From NCBI GenBank assembly GCA_038258215.1, contig JBBSQC010000014.1, forward strand, positions 1 to 64,000: a stretch of DNA of 64,000 nt, read 5' to 3'. The notes under the pieces were generated by a model that was not told where the DNA came from, did no database searches, and saw only the letters and a program-made list of their open reading frames with translations. This document shows, piece after piece, positions 25,205 through 37,032 of this stretch. Numbering within the stretch: the first letter of the stretch is position 1; each line of letters starts with the position of its first letter. The position numbers were made by a program, and so were the translations under genes. This DNA is from Fodinibacter sp038258215. GTDB lineage: Bacteria > Actinomycetota > Actinomycetes > Actinomycetales > Dermatophilaceae.

Positions 25205-26472
25205 CTCTCGGGCCCGTCCTTCCGGGACGCGGCATGAGCACCGTCAGCGTGCTCCCGTGCCTGGGCTGCCTCCTCGGGGGAGAGCAGGTCGTCGGCCGTC
25301 GGTGACTCATCCTGCTCGTCGTCCGGGGTGTCGCCCTCGGCGGTGGGCTCGTCGAGCAGGTGGTGCCCGACGGCGTTGAGCACCGCGATGGTCGGCACCG
25401 CGATGAGGCCCCCGATGATCCCGGCGAGGATGAGGCCGGCCGCGATGGCGAAGATGACCGCCAGGGGGTGGATCTTCATGGCCCGACCGATGAGCAGCGG
25501 CTGGAGGATGTGGCTCTCGAGCTGCTGAACCGCCACGACGATGCCGAGCATGATCAGGGCCTGCACCGGCCCGAGGGCCACCAGCGCCAACAGGACTGCC
25601 ACCCCGCCGGAGATCGCCGCACCGACCACGGGGATGAACGCGCCGAAGAAGACGAGCAGCGCGATGCCCGAGGCGAACGGCACGCCGAGGATGGCAGCTC
25701 CGACACCGATGCCGGTGGCGTCGACCGCGGCGACCAGCAGGGTGGCCCGGGTGAAGGCCGAGAGCTGGCCCCACGCGATGAGACCCGAGGAGTGCGCCCT
25801 GGATCGGGCGGCCCTCGGGAAGAGGCGCACCAGCCATCCCCAGATGACGGGGCCGTCCTTGAGGAAGAAGAAGAGGCTGAACAGCGCGAGGAAGAAGCCG
25901 GTGACGACGTGGGTGGCGGTGAGCCCGGCCGCGGTGGCGGTGTCGGTGAGGTTGCTGGAGCTCAGCCCCTCGCGGGCGCGGTCGAGGTAGTCCTGGAGCT
26001 GGGAGTCCGTCACCCCGAAGCTGGTGCGCAGCCAGGAGCGGATCTGGTCCAGCCCCTGGGTGGCCTTCGTCGTGATGTCGTCGAGCTGGCTGACCAGCTG
26101 GCTCCCGACGAAGGAGAGCAGGCCGATGATGACGCCGAGCGTCCCGAGGACGGTGATGAAAGCGGCCAGTGCCGGGGGGAGCAGGCGGCCCAGGCCGTGG
26201 AAGACCGGTTGCAGCAGGGCCGCCAACAGCATGGCGACGATGATGGGGATGACCAGCTCGGAGACGAAGCTCATCCCCCACAGGACCGCGCCCAGTCCGG
26301 CCGCGATGACCAGCCCGCGCCACGCCCACTCACTGGCCGTGCGCACCCCCCGCGGCACTGACCACGCCGCCGGCCCCGCCACGGTGGTCTGCTGTGGGGT
26401 GCCCACGAGGCCGCGCGGCAGGTCGGCGGGGTCCGGGCCCTCACGGTTGCCCCCGGGCAGTCGAAGTCGCAT
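25195..26472 (-). CDS. AI-2E family transporter
   Basis: 425-residue permease of the PerM/AI-2E exporter family. About eight hydrophobic segments lie between residues 50 and 370. The paired start helices (GLVIAAGLGAVLWGMSFVSELVIP), the GPPG-free central extracellular loop and the FFFLKDGP segment are typical. The C-terminus is acidic and disordered. Substrate unassigned. ATG 26472 lies 6 nt after TACGAT on the minus strand (26484-26479). Convergent with sepX. Confidence 0.88.
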   Translation of the reverse strand: MRLRLPGGNREGPDPADLPRGLVGTPQQTTVAGPAAWSVPRGVRTASEWAWRGLVIAAGLGAVLWGMSFVSELVIPIIVAMLLAALLQPVFHGLGRLLPPALAAFITVLGTLGVIIGLLSFVGSQLVSQLDDITTKATQGLDQIRSWLRTSFGVTDSQLQDYLDRAREGLSSSNLTDTATAAGLTATHVVTGFFLALFSLFFFLKDGPVIWGWLVRLFPRAARSRAHSSGLIAWGQLSAFTRATLLVAAVDATGIGVGAAILGVPFASGIALLVFFGAFIPVVGAAISGGVAVLLALVALGPVQALIMLGIVVAVQQLESHILQPLLIGRAMKIHPLAVIFAIAAGLILAGIIGGLIAVPTIAVLNAVGHHLLDEPTAEGDTPDDEQDESPTADDLLSPEEAAQAREHADGAHAASRKDGPESGA

Positions 26473-26478
26473 GGCGCG

Positions 26479-26484
26479 ATCGTA
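26479..26484 (-). promoter_or_regulatory. -10 element for leaderless AI-2E family gene
   Basis: On the minus strand TACGAT, then 6 nt, then ATG 26472. Confidence 0.55.
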
Positions 26485-26610
26485 TGCCGTGCCGGGCCGT
26501 CGGGCGTCCGGGGGAACCACCCCCCTCGGGTGAGACCAGGTCACGGGTCGGGGCGCAGGTCACCGGTTTCGGGAGAGGTCCGAGCCGGTGTTATCGTTGC
26601 CCCGCAGTTC

Positions 26611-26683
26611 GGGGCTGTAGCGCAGTTGGTAGCGCGTCTCGTTCGCAATGAGAAGGTCCGGGGTTCGATTCCCCGCAGCTCCA
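26611..26683 (+). tRNA. tRNA-Ala (anticodon CGC)
   Basis: Complete cloverleaf. Acceptor GGGGCTG/CAGCTCC with discriminator A; TψC arm GGGGTTCGATTCCCC. The anticodon stem is TCTCG/TGAGA with loop TTCGCAA, giving CGC for GCG codons. CCA is not encoded. A -10-like TATCGT at 26592-26597 precedes it. Confidence 0.96.
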
Positions 26684-27128
26684 CCCGAGACGAACCCCGT
26701 CCGACCAGCGGCAACGCGACGCGTCGGGCGGGGTTCCGTCGTTGGGGTTCCAGGCTCGGGGGGCGGACCCTCGCGCTGGGACGCGGCTGCGGACACCGAC
26801 AGGCAAGAGGGGTCACGGGCTGGGCCCCGACGCTCGCCACAGTGCCAAAGCCGGTCGACTGCCTGTCCTGGTGCGGGTGGGGTGGCGCAGCCGGATGCCC
26901 GAGCCCGAGGAGCGAAGCCAGTGGTGCGCAGGCCCACATGCCACGGTGACGGCAGGAAGGGTCCCGGTGACTCGCACACCGGCCGGCGCCGGAGCGTCCG
27001 ACAGACCGCCCTCGCACCTCCGCGACCTCGTCTGTCCTCGTGCTGCGACGTGCCGCCCCGGCGGAGTGTCGCTGCGATCTGACCGAGGAAGTCCGGGAGG
27101 TGGCCCGCGGGTCTGCCACAGTGGGGGC
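26684..27128 (+). other. Intergenic stretch after tRNA-Ala
   Basis: Contains a stem of 13 bp (26692-26704 with 26724-26736, one G-U type pair, 19-nt loop) that probably ends the tRNA transcript. The rest, about 390 bp, has no gene or motif I can support until CACAGT (27117-27122), a weak -10 placed 6 nt before the GTG of ppsR. Confidence 0.5.
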
Positions 27129-27971
27129 GTGCAGACCCCCGCGCCCGCAACGCCAGCGCCCGCGACTCCCGTGTTCTTCCTTGCGGGAGGAACGGGGATC
27201 TCCGCCGAGACCCTGGGCAACCTCATGCTCCAGCAGTTCCCCAGCGTGACCTTCGCGCGCAACAAGATCCCGTTCATCACCTCGGTGGACCAGGCCCGGG
27301 ACGTGGTGGTGACCCTCGACGGCGCGATGACCGACGGTGTCACGCCGTTGGTCTTCTCGACGGTGTCCGACGAACAGGTGCGCGCCGAGCTCCAGCGCAC
27401 GACCTGCGCTTTCGTCGACCTGTTCGGCTCGCACCTCGACACCGTCGAGCGGGTGCTGCACGTCAACGCGACCCACGGGGGCGGCGCGCTGCACGGCGTG
27501 GGGGACCTGCGCCGCTACGACCGGCGGATGAAGGCCATCGAGTTCGCGATGGAGCACGACGACGGGGCGAGCCTGCGCAACCTGGAGCAGGCCGACCTCA
27601 TCCTCCTTGCTCCGTCGAGGTGCGGGAAGACCCCCACGTCGATCTACCTGGCGCTCCAGCACGGGCTCAAGGTGGCGAACTACCCGCTCGTCGAGGAGGA
27701 CTTCGCGACCTCGGAGCTACCGCGTCCGGTGCGCAACCTCAAGGCCGTCTCCTTCGGGCTGCTCTCGACGGCAGCCCGGCTCAGCCAGGTGCGCGGCGAG
27801 CGGCGGCCGGGCTCGGACTACGCGAGCCTGGGCCAGTGCAGCTATGAGCTGCGGCGGGCCGAGGCGCTCTACCGCACGCACCGGATCCCGTCGATCAACT
27901 CCGCGTCGATGTCCGTCGAGGAGATGGCCGCCGTCATCATGCAGAGCAGCAGGCTGCCGACCCAGACCTGA
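27129..27971 (+). CDS. ppsR: PEP synthase regulatory protein (bifunctional kinase/pyrophosphorylase)
   Basis: 280-residue DUF299/PpsR protein that inactivates PEP synthase by ADP-dependent threonine phosphorylation and reactivates it by phosphorolysis. An N-terminal Thr/Pro/Ala repeat is followed by VFFLAGGTGISAETLGN. The nucleotide loop reads APSRCGKTPTSIYLALQHG, matching the family's SRxxKTPxSxYLA. The next gene is its target ppsA, 69 bp downstream, so the two are surely a regulatory pair. GTG 27129 follows a weak -10 at leaderless spacing. Confidence 0.94.
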   Translation: MQTPAPATPAPATPVFFLAGGTGISAETLGNLMLQQFPSVTFARNKIPFITSVDQARDVVVTLDGAMTDGVTPLVFSTVSDEQVRAELQRTTCAFVDLFGSHLDTVERVLHVNATHGGGALHGVGDLRRYDRRMKAIEFAMEHDDGASLRNLEQADLILLAPSRCGKTPTSIYLALQHGLKVANYPLVEEDFATSELPRPVRNLKAVSFGLLSTAARLSQVRGERRPGSDYASLGQCSYELRRAEALYRTHRIPSINSASMSVEEMAAVIMQSSRLPTQT

Positions 27972-28040
27972 GACCCTCGGGGTCTCCCACCCCGCAGAGC
28001 AGACCCGGCGACCACCCGGCCGCCCAACGAGAGGAACGTC

Positions 28041-30449
<2,409 letters not shown>

Positions 30450-30496
30450 GCACGAGCCTCTGCGAGTCGTGGCTGCTCAGGTGGCGGCCCGAGCAG

Positions 30497-30521
30497 CCCC
30501 CTGAGCACACGACTCAGGGGG
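30497..30521. terminator. Hairpin terminator between ppsA and the SulP gene
   Basis: CCCCCTGAG (30497-30505) and CTCAGGGGG (30513-30521), 9 bp with a 7-nt loop, lie between the convergent genes. TT follows on the plus strand. Confidence 0.75.
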
Positions 30522-30534
30522 TTGGGGACGGGCG

Positions 30535-32061
30535 TCAGGTGAGGTGCCCGGCCAGCCGGTCGTGGCGCTCCTGGCTCGCGTCGTTGAGGCCCACGATCGT
30601 CACCGTCTTGCCCTTGGCCGCGTACTTCGTGGTGATCGCGTCGAGGGTCGCGACGGTGGAGGCGTCCCAGATGTGTGAGCCGGTGAGGTCGATGACGACG
30701 TTGACCGGGTCGCCGACGTAGTCGAACTGGGTGACCAGGTCGTTGCTGGAGGCGAAGAAGAGCTCGCCGCGCACGGCATACACGCGGGTCTCCTCGTCGG
30801 GGTGGGCCACGTCGACCACCTCGGTGAAGTGGGCCACCCGTCGGACGAACATCACCATGGCCACGACCACCCCGATCCCGACGCCGATCGCGAGGTTCTC
30901 GGTGATGACGACGACGGCCACCGTGGACGCCATGACCAAGGTCTCGCTCTTGGGCATCCGCTTCAGCGTGGCGGGCCGCAGGCTGTGCCAGTCCATCGTG
31001 CCCACCGAGACCATGATCATCACGGCGACCAGGGCCGCCATCGGGATCGCCGCGACGACGTCACCGAGCCCGACCACGAGGATGAGCAGGAAGACGCCGG
31101 CGAGGAAGGTCGAGATGCGGGTGCGGGCGTGGCTGGCCTTGACGTTGATCATCGTCTGGCCGATCATCGCGCAGCCGCCCATGCCGCCGAAGAACCCGGT
31201 GATGATGTTCGCGGCGCCCTGGCCCCACGCCTCACGGGTCTTGGAGGAGTGCGTGTCGGTGACGTCGTCGACGAGCTTGGCCGTCATCAGCGACTCCATC
31301 AGCCCGACCAGAGCCATGCCCAGGGCGAACGGCGCGATGATCGTCAGGGTCTCGAGCGTGAACGGCACGTCGGGCACGAACAGGCCGGGCAGGCTGTCGG
31401 GCAGCGCGCCCTCGTCGCCGACCGTGGGGACGGCCACCGAGGCGACCACCGTGTATGCCGCGAGCACGACGATCGCGACCAGCGGTGCCGGCACCACGGT
31501 GGTCACCCGGGGGAGGAAGACCATGATGAGGATGCCGACCGCGACGAGCGGGTAGACGGCCCAGGGGACCCCGGTGAGGTGGGGGACCTGGGCAAGGAAG
31601 ATGAGGATGGCCAGGGCGTTGACGAAGCCGACCATGACCGAGCGCGGGATGAACCGCATCAGCTTGGCCACCCCGAGCAGCCCGAAGGCCACCTGGATGA
31701 GCCCGGCGAGGATGACCGTCGCGATGAGGTAGTCCAGGCCGTACTCGCGCACGAGGGGCGCGATGACGAGGGCCACTGCCCCCGTCGCGGCGGAGATCAT
31801 CGCCGGGCGCCCGCCGAGGAAGGCGATGGAGACGGCCATGGTGAAGGACGCGAAGAGCCCGACCCGGGGGTCGACACCGGCGATGATCGAGAACGAGATC
31901 GCCTCGGGGATCAGGGCGAGGGCGACGACGAGCCCGGCGAGCACCTCGACACGCAGGCGGCGCGGTGACCTGAGGGCGGCGCGCACGGAGGTGACGTCGC
32001 GCTCGTGAGGGAAGACGGGGCCATCGGGGGATGCCTTGACGGCGGGGGAGGATGTGGGCAC
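30535..32061 (-). CDS. SulP family inorganic anion transporter with STAS domain
   Basis: 508-residue permease of the SLC26/SulP family, transporting sulfate or bicarbonate. A short N-terminal tail is followed by about 11 hydrophobic helices (45-400). Landmarks are ALIPEAISFSIIAGVDPRVGL in the first helix pair and GGMGGCAMIGQTMINV. A cytoplasmic STAS domain (about 400-505) ends the protein, with VIDLTGSHIWDASTVATLD. GTG 32061 has AGGAG about 10 nt upstream; the frame is open for a further 98 codons upstream, but those lack any conserved sequence. Confidence 0.9.
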   Translation of the reverse strand: MPTSSPAVKASPDGPVFPHERDVTSVRAALRSPRRLRVEVLAGLVVALALIPEAISFSIIAGVDPRVGLFASFTMAVSIAFLGGRPAMISAATGAVALVIAPLVREYGLDYLIATVILAGLIQVAFGLLGVAKLMRFIPRSVMVGFVNALAILIFLAQVPHLTGVPWAVYPLVAVGILIMVFLPRVTTVVPAPLVAIVVLAAYTVVASVAVPTVGDEGALPDSLPGLFVPDVPFTLETLTIIAPFALGMALVGLMESLMTAKLVDDVTDTHSSKTREAWGQGAANIITGFFGGMGGCAMIGQTMINVKASHARTRISTFLAGVFLLILVVGLGDVVAAIPMAALVAVMIMVSVGTMDWHSLRPATLKRMPKSETLVMASTVAVVVITENLAIGVGIGVVVAMVMFVRRVAHFTEVVDVAHPDEETRVYAVRGELFFASSNDLVTQFDYVGDPVNVVIDLTGSHIWDASTVATLDAITTKYAAKGKTVTIVGLNDASQERHDRLAGHLT

Positions 32062-32361
32062 GGTGCGAGGCTCCTGGTGGCGGTGGGCGGTCCGAGGGTG
32101 GTGGACCGGCACCCGGGACGGCAGTGAACCGGGCAGCGTGTCTCTTCGGGCGGTCGGGTGTCTTCGGACGGTCGGTGTCTTCGCCCTCTGGGTGTGCGCC
32201 GGTGCACCAGCCAAGATCGGCACGCACCGTGGTCGCTCCCGCGTCGAACCCGACGGACGGTCGGGTGTGGTCCTCGGACCCACGCGCACGGCAACCACCC
32301 CAGTGTACGGGCAGCGGCGAGGGGACCGGACACGGTGAACGTGGCGTGGAAGCATGTGGGG
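32062..32361. other. Divergent intergenic region with possible long leader of the SulP gene
   Basis: A minus-strand TACACT at 32307-32302 would give a leader of about 235 nt before GTG 32061. The leader contains a degenerate direct repeat (unit GTGTCTTCGGACGGTCG on the plus strand, about two and a half copies in 32139-32187) and a 7-bp hairpin ACCCGAC/GTCGGGT. No known riboswitch fold was recognised. Confidence 0.3.
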
Positions 32362-34941
32362 ATGAGTTCGAGACCCTCGGGTGGCAGGCCCCTCACCGTG
32401 ACGCTCGTGGTCGTCCTCACCGCTGCGGCAGCACTCCTCGACCTGGTGGTCGGCACGCGGGTCCTCCTCGGGGCGGGTGACCCGAACGCGCTTCGTGGGG
32501 TCGCGCCTGCACTCGGGACCGACGAGGCCGCCTCGCTCTCACGAGTTCTCGGCCTGGCGTTCGTGGTGCTGGCGCTGAGCCAGGGTTTCCTCTCGGTGCT
32601 CCTCGCCCGGGGGGTCAACGCAGCCCGGCTCGCGCTCACCCTCGTCCTGATCGCCCGCCAGGTCCACGCGTGGTTCATCGCGTCGCAGCTGGGGGTCCGC
32701 GAGGTGGAGGGTTTCGTCGGGCTGGCTGCGGCGGTGGTCACCCTGCTGCTGGTGTGGAACGCGAGTGCCTCCCGGTTCTTCGACACCCGCCGCGACCGGG
32801 AGCTGTCGGGCAGCATGGACGGGCGCGGTCGGCTGGACGAGGCACGGTCGGGCACCAAGGTGCTCGACTTCGTCTCCCGGCTGGTCGTGGTCAGCGGCAC
32901 GGTCGCGCTGACGCCCGGGATATCGGTCGGCAACGCCGGGTCGCTGGTGGCTGCGGTGGTGACGATCGCCCTGGCCGGCTGGCTCCTACGCCCGGTCTTC
33001 GTCCGGGTGGCCCTGATCTTCGGTTGGCTGGGGGCTGCCCTGCTGGCCTTGTTCAGCAACGCCGCGGTGATCGGGGCGGGATTGTTCGTCACTCCCGGGG
33101 TGCAGATCGACAGCTTTGCGGCGGCCTTCATCGCCTCGTGGGTCTACGCGTTGGTCATGACGCTGCTCACCTGGGCGTTCAGCATCAGTGGTCGCGACTA
33201 CCTCACGGTGCACGCGACCCGGATGGCCTCCAGCGGAGAGCGACCCGAGCCGTCCGACATCCCCGGCGTGATCTTCGTGCAGCTCGACGGTGTGCCGGCG
33301 CCGTTGCTGGAGAACGAGATCCGGGCCGGCAACATCCCGACGATCAGTCGCTGGGTGCGGTCAGGGAGCCACACGTGGACCGAGTGGACGGCTCGGGTCC
33401 CGTCGACGACGCCGGTCAGCCAGGCGGGCCTGCTGCACGGCAACAACGACGGCATCCCGGCATTCCGCTGGTTCGACCGAGAGCTCGGCCGGCTGCTGGT
33501 GGCGAACCGGCCGGCCGACGCGGCGGTCATCGAGGCCCGGGTGAGCGACGGGCGCGGTCTGCTCGTCGACGACGGCGTGAGCATCTCCAACCTCTTCTCG
33601 GGAGACGCCCCCCAGTCGCTGCTCACCATGAGCGGGCTGCGGCGCGGGTCGTCGGGACTGGGGCCGTCGACGTCGTATGCCGCGTTCTTCACCCACCCGG
33701 CCGGGTTCCTGCGGGCGCTCATCCTCACCGTGGGCGAGATGCTCAAGGAGGTGTTCCAGGCCCGACGGCAGGTGCGCCGCGGAGTGGAGCCGAGGATCCA
33801 CCGCGGGGGTTCCTATGTGGCCCTGCGTGCCGCCACCAACGTCTTCCTCCGCGACCTCAACGTCGCGCTCGTGGTCGAGGCCATGATGCGTGGTGCGAAG
33901 TCGGTCTACGTCGACTTCGTGGACTACGACGAGATCGCCCACCACGCCGGGGTGACCCGAGGGGAGTCCCTCGCCGCGTTGTATGGGCTGGACGACGTGC
34001 TGCGCAGCCTCGAGCAGGTGATCGACTCGGGCATCGCGCCGCGTCCCTACCAGGTGGTCCTGGTCTCGGACCACGGGCAGAGCCAGGGCGCGACCTTCCT
34101 CCAGCGCTACGGGCACTCCCTCGAGGAGTTCCTGCTCGAGCACCTCGACGGCGTGGAGACGGTCACGGCCGAGACCGCCGAGGTGGAGTCGTGGGGGCCG
34201 GTCAACATCCTGCTCGGTCAGCTCTCGGGCCAAAACTCGGTGTCCGGTCGGTTCACCCGCCGGGCCATCGGCGAGCGGGACCCCGAGGCCCCGGTCGGCC
34301 CGACGAAGGGCGGGGGGGGCGAGGCGGAGGACGACCAGCCGGCCGAGCTCACCGTCGTCGGGTCGGGCAACCTCGGTGGCGTGTGGTTCAGCAGGCACCC
34401 CCAGCGACTCTCCGCGGCAGACATCGAGGGGCTGCACCCGGGGCTGCTCACGGCCCTGTCCGCCCATCCGGGCATCGGGTTCGTGGTGGTCATGGGCGGC
34501 GGAGGCCCGATCGCACTGGGCCGTGCGGGCACCCATGACCTGTTGACCGGGGCGGTCGTGGGGCAGGACCCGTTGGCCTTGTTCGGACCGAATGCCGCGG
34601 ACGACTTCATCCACGTCATGACCTACGACAGCGCCCCGGACATCTACGTGAACAGCCTCTACGACCCGGTGCTCGACGAGGTGGCGGCCTTCGAGGAGCT
34701 CGTGGGGTGCCACGGCGGTCTCGGTGGCTGGCAGACCAGGCCGCTGCTCGTCCACCCCGTGGAGTGGCCTCTGGATGAGGACCTGCTCGACGAGCGGGGA
34801 CTGCTGCACGGTGCGGACGCGGTGCACCACCAGATGGTGCGATGGCTCGAGCGGCTGGGTCACCGCACGAACCTGCCGGCCGACAGCTCGTCGCCCACGG
34901 AGGTCCGCCCCGAGGAGGTGGGCCGGCCACACGGTTCGTGA
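32362..34941 (+). CDS. Membrane-anchored alkaline-phosphatase-superfamily phosphodiesterase
   Basis: 859-residue protein. About six or seven TM helices occupy residues 10-285, followed by a phosphodiesterase/nucleotide pyrophosphatase domain (about 300-800) presumably outside the membrane. Metal and nucleophile motifs of the family are visible: IFVQLDGVP (first Asp), the Thr in STTPVSQAGLLHGN, DFVDYDEIAHHAG (Asp and His pair) and LVSDHGQSQG. Substrate unknown; lipid or polymer phosphodiesters are likely for such fusions. ATG 32362 follows AAGCAT by 6 nt; GTG 32335 is an in-frame alternative. Confidence 0.82.
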   Translation: MSSRPSGGRPLTVTLVVVLTAAAALLDLVVGTRVLLGAGDPNALRGVAPALGTDEAASLSRVLGLAFVVLALSQGFLSVLLARGVNAARLALTLVLIARQVHAWFIASQLGVREVEGFVGLAAAVVTLLLVWNASASRFFDTRRDRELSGSMDGRGRLDEARSGTKVLDFVSRLVVVSGTVALTPGISVGNAGSLVAAVVTIALAGWLLRPVFVRVALIFGWLGAALLALFSNAAVIGAGLFVTPGVQIDSFAAAFIASWVYALVMTLLTWAFSISGRDYLTVHATRMASSGERPEPSDIPGVIFVQLDGVPAPLLENEIRAGNIPTISRWVRSGSHTWTEWTARVPSTTPVSQAGLLHGNNDGIPAFRWFDRELGRLLVANRPADAAVIEARVSDGRGLLVDDGVSISNLFSGDAPQSLLTMSGLRRGSSGLGPSTSYAAFFTHPAGFLRALILTVGEMLKEVFQARRQVRRGVEPRIHRGGSYVALRAATNVFLRDLNVALVVEAMMRGAKSVYVDFVDYDEIAHHAGVTRGESLAALYGLDDVLRSLEQVIDSGIAPRPYQVVLVSDHGQSQGATFLQRYGHSLEEFLLEHLDGVETVTAETAEVESWGPVNILLGQLSGQNSVSGRFTRRAIGERDPEAPVGPTKGGGGEAEDDQPAELTVVGSGNLGGVWFSRHPQRLSAADIEGLHPGLLTALSAHPGIGFVVVMGGGGPIALGRAGTHDLLTGAVVGQDPLALFGPNAADDFIHVMTYDSAPDIYVNSLYDPVLDEVAAFEELVGCHGGLGGWQTRPLLVHPVEWPLDEDLLDERGLLHGADAVHHQMVRWLERLGHRTNLPADSSSPTEVRPEEVGRPHGS

Positions 34942-34968
34942 CTCGCTGGAGGTCCTCCTCGCTCGACG

Positions 34969-36873
34969 CTAGACCGGTGCCGACACCCGCGAGTGCGGGA
35001 CGGTGACCCCCGCCGGTGGGGTCGGGAAGAGCCACGTCGGGTTGGACACGGCCGCGATCTTGCCGCTGGCGAGGACGACGGCGACCCGCAGGAAGCTGGG
35101 CCGGCTGACGGTGAGCGGCACGGCGACCACGCCGGACCCCGTGAACCGGCTGCCGGCGAGCGACGCGGCGGTCGTCAGCGCGACCGAGTTGCCTCCCCGG
35201 TCCACCGGCCCGGTGAGGACCCGGACGCTGGCGCTGGCGGGCACGGTCGGGGCGTAGATGCTCAGCGTGCGCGACGTCGTCGCCGACACGGACACCTGGC
35301 CCATCCGGGTCCCGTCCTCCAGGGCGGTGTCGAGCTGCGCCGTCGCCCAGCGTTGTGGATGGTAGGTGTAGACACGCCCGCCGGCCAGGGCGGTCACCAG
35401 GTTGGCCTGGGTCCGGGAGATCGCCCACATGGCCGTGACGAAGCCGTTGCCCAGGCCCTTCCAGTTGACGCCGCCGTGGTCGTCGGAGACGCCCGTGCCG
35501 GTGAGGAAGCGGCCGTTGCGGGTGAAGGTGTCCCACAGCGCGACGTGCGTCTCGAGGTCTGCGCCGCCCCGCTTGGAGTACCCGACCTCGAGGATGTCGG
35601 CGTGGTCCACGTCGACCGCACTGAGCGCGGCATACGTCTGGGAGCGAAGCGCCTCCATGCCGGCCGGCGGGCCGAGCTTGTCGCTGGGACCGAACGGGTG
35701 GTTCATCGACATCAGCCCGCCCTGGGCGTGGATGCTGTCGGCGAGCCGCGTATAGGCCTGGTGCACGGTCGACTTGGTGATCAGGCTCTGGTCGTACCAG
35801 AGCTGCGAGCCGAGCCCGAACGGGATCACGTGCAAGGGGTCGAACCGGCTGACCTCGACCGTCGGGTACACCGTGAGGCCGGGGTGTCGTGGACGGTATG
35901 CCGTGACGAGCTGGTCGTGCAGGGAGCTGAGGTCTGCGGCTCCGGTGTGGCTGCGGGCGAACTGCATCGTGACCGAGACGTCGGTGACTGCTCCCTGGTC
36001 CGGGCTGGTCGCCGCGAAGGAGAGCATGAAAAAGGTGTTGTCGAACGCGACGAGGTCCGGCCAGAGCGCCGCGACGTCCTGTTCGGGCGTGAACGTGAAG
36101 GTCGCCCCCGCCGCTGGTGTGCGGTTCCTGACGGTGCCGACCAGGCCGCTCGCGTCGAGGGACCTGCCCGGGGTGAGGTTTCCGAACTGGTAGCGCAGGT
36201 GGTACTGGCCGACCTTGTGGTTGCCGTACTGGGGGTGGTTGGACAGGTCGACGATCAGCTCGTACCTGCCGCCGTCGTCGATCCGGCACGCCAAGAAGCG
36301 CACCGTGAGGACCTGGCCGGCGATCGAGGTCCGCAGCTTGTTGGCCGCCATCGGCTTGGCCTGCATCGGCGCGGTGAAGGACGCGGGGGAGGAGTTCGCG
36401 CTCTGGGCCACCACCCGGACCGTGCCGCCGTTGTTGGACACCGTTCCTTGGCGCAGCGACCCGGTCCGCTTCGCGGCGTCGAACACGACGCCGGACAGGG
36501 ACGTCAGGTAGTTGTAGGCCTCGGCGCGGTAGTCGTGGGTCGACATGTACAGCACCTGAAGTCCGAGGCTGTCGGCCTGGGCGAACTGGGACTCCCAGCT
36601 GCCCTGGCCCTCGTCCCACGAACCGTGCACGTGCATCGCGGTGCGCACGAGCTGGGCGTCGGTGAGCGGGGTGGCCGCCAGCGGCGCCGCGGCCGCACCG
36701 AAGGGCAGGAACCCCGAGCCGACGATGCCGGCCGCACCGCCCACGGAGCCGGCCATGACCGCGCGTCTGCTCGGTGGTCGAGCGGACCCGCCCAGCGCGG
36801 GGTCCTCACGGGGGTCCATCGACAGGACATCGTGGTCCGGTCCGTGGTCGTGTCCGTGGCCGTCGTCACACAT
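34969..36873 (-). CDS. Tat-exported PHP-like metal-dependent phosphoesterase
   Basis: 634-residue protein. An unusual His/Asp-rich start (MCDDGHGHDHGPDH) precedes a twin-arginine signal at about 36-63 (SRRAVMAGSVGGAAGIVGSG, then A-rich cleavage region). The body resembles PHP phosphoesterases: HVHGSWDEG near 81-89, STHDY, MNHPFGPSD and TGVSDDHGG supply a set of His/Asp residues suitable for a metal centre. A beta-rich C-terminal domain follows. ATG 36873 has AAGGGA 6 nt upstream. The His-rich leader might bind metal before export. Exact substrate unknown. Confidence 0.68.
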   Translation of the reverse strand: MCDDGHGHDHGPDHDVLSMDPREDPALGGSARPPSRRAVMAGSVGGAAGIVGSGFLPFGAAAAPLAATPLTDAQLVRTAMHVHGSWDEGQGSWESQFAQADSLGLQVLYMSTHDYRAEAYNYLTSLSGVVFDAAKRTGSLRQGTVSNNGGTVRVVAQSANSSPASFTAPMQAKPMAANKLRTSIAGQVLTVRFLACRIDDGGRYELIVDLSNHPQYGNHKVGQYHLRYQFGNLTPGRSLDASGLVGTVRNRTPAAGATFTFTPEQDVAALWPDLVAFDNTFFMLSFAATSPDQGAVTDVSVTMQFARSHTGAADLSSLHDQLVTAYRPRHPGLTVYPTVEVSRFDPLHVIPFGLGSQLWYDQSLITKSTVHQAYTRLADSIHAQGGLMSMNHPFGPSDKLGPPAGMEALRSQTYAALSAVDVDHADILEVGYSKRGGADLETHVALWDTFTRNGRFLTGTGVSDDHGGVNWKGLGNGFVTAMWAISRTQANLVTALAGGRVYTYHPQRWATAQLDTALEDGTRMGQVSVSATTSRTLSIYAPTVPASASVRVLTGPVDRGGNSVALTTAASLAGSRFTGSGVVAVPLTVSRPSFLRVAVVLASGKIAAVSNPTWLFPTPPAGVTVPHSRVSAPV

Positions 36874-37032
36874 CGGCAATCCCTTCGCCGCGCCGCCCAA
36901 GGCGGTCCAATCCCTCGTGGCGACGGTAGCACCGGGCGTGGACCGGCGCACCGACATTCGGACAGCTGGTGCCGCGGGTGCGGGTGCACGTCTCGGAATG
37001 GTGGTGGCTCGTGCACGGTTGGATCGCACATC

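Noticed and set aside
32062..32361. Known riboswitch upstream of the SulP gene
   Set aside because: I could not match the leader to any class; only weak repeats and a small hairpin are visible.
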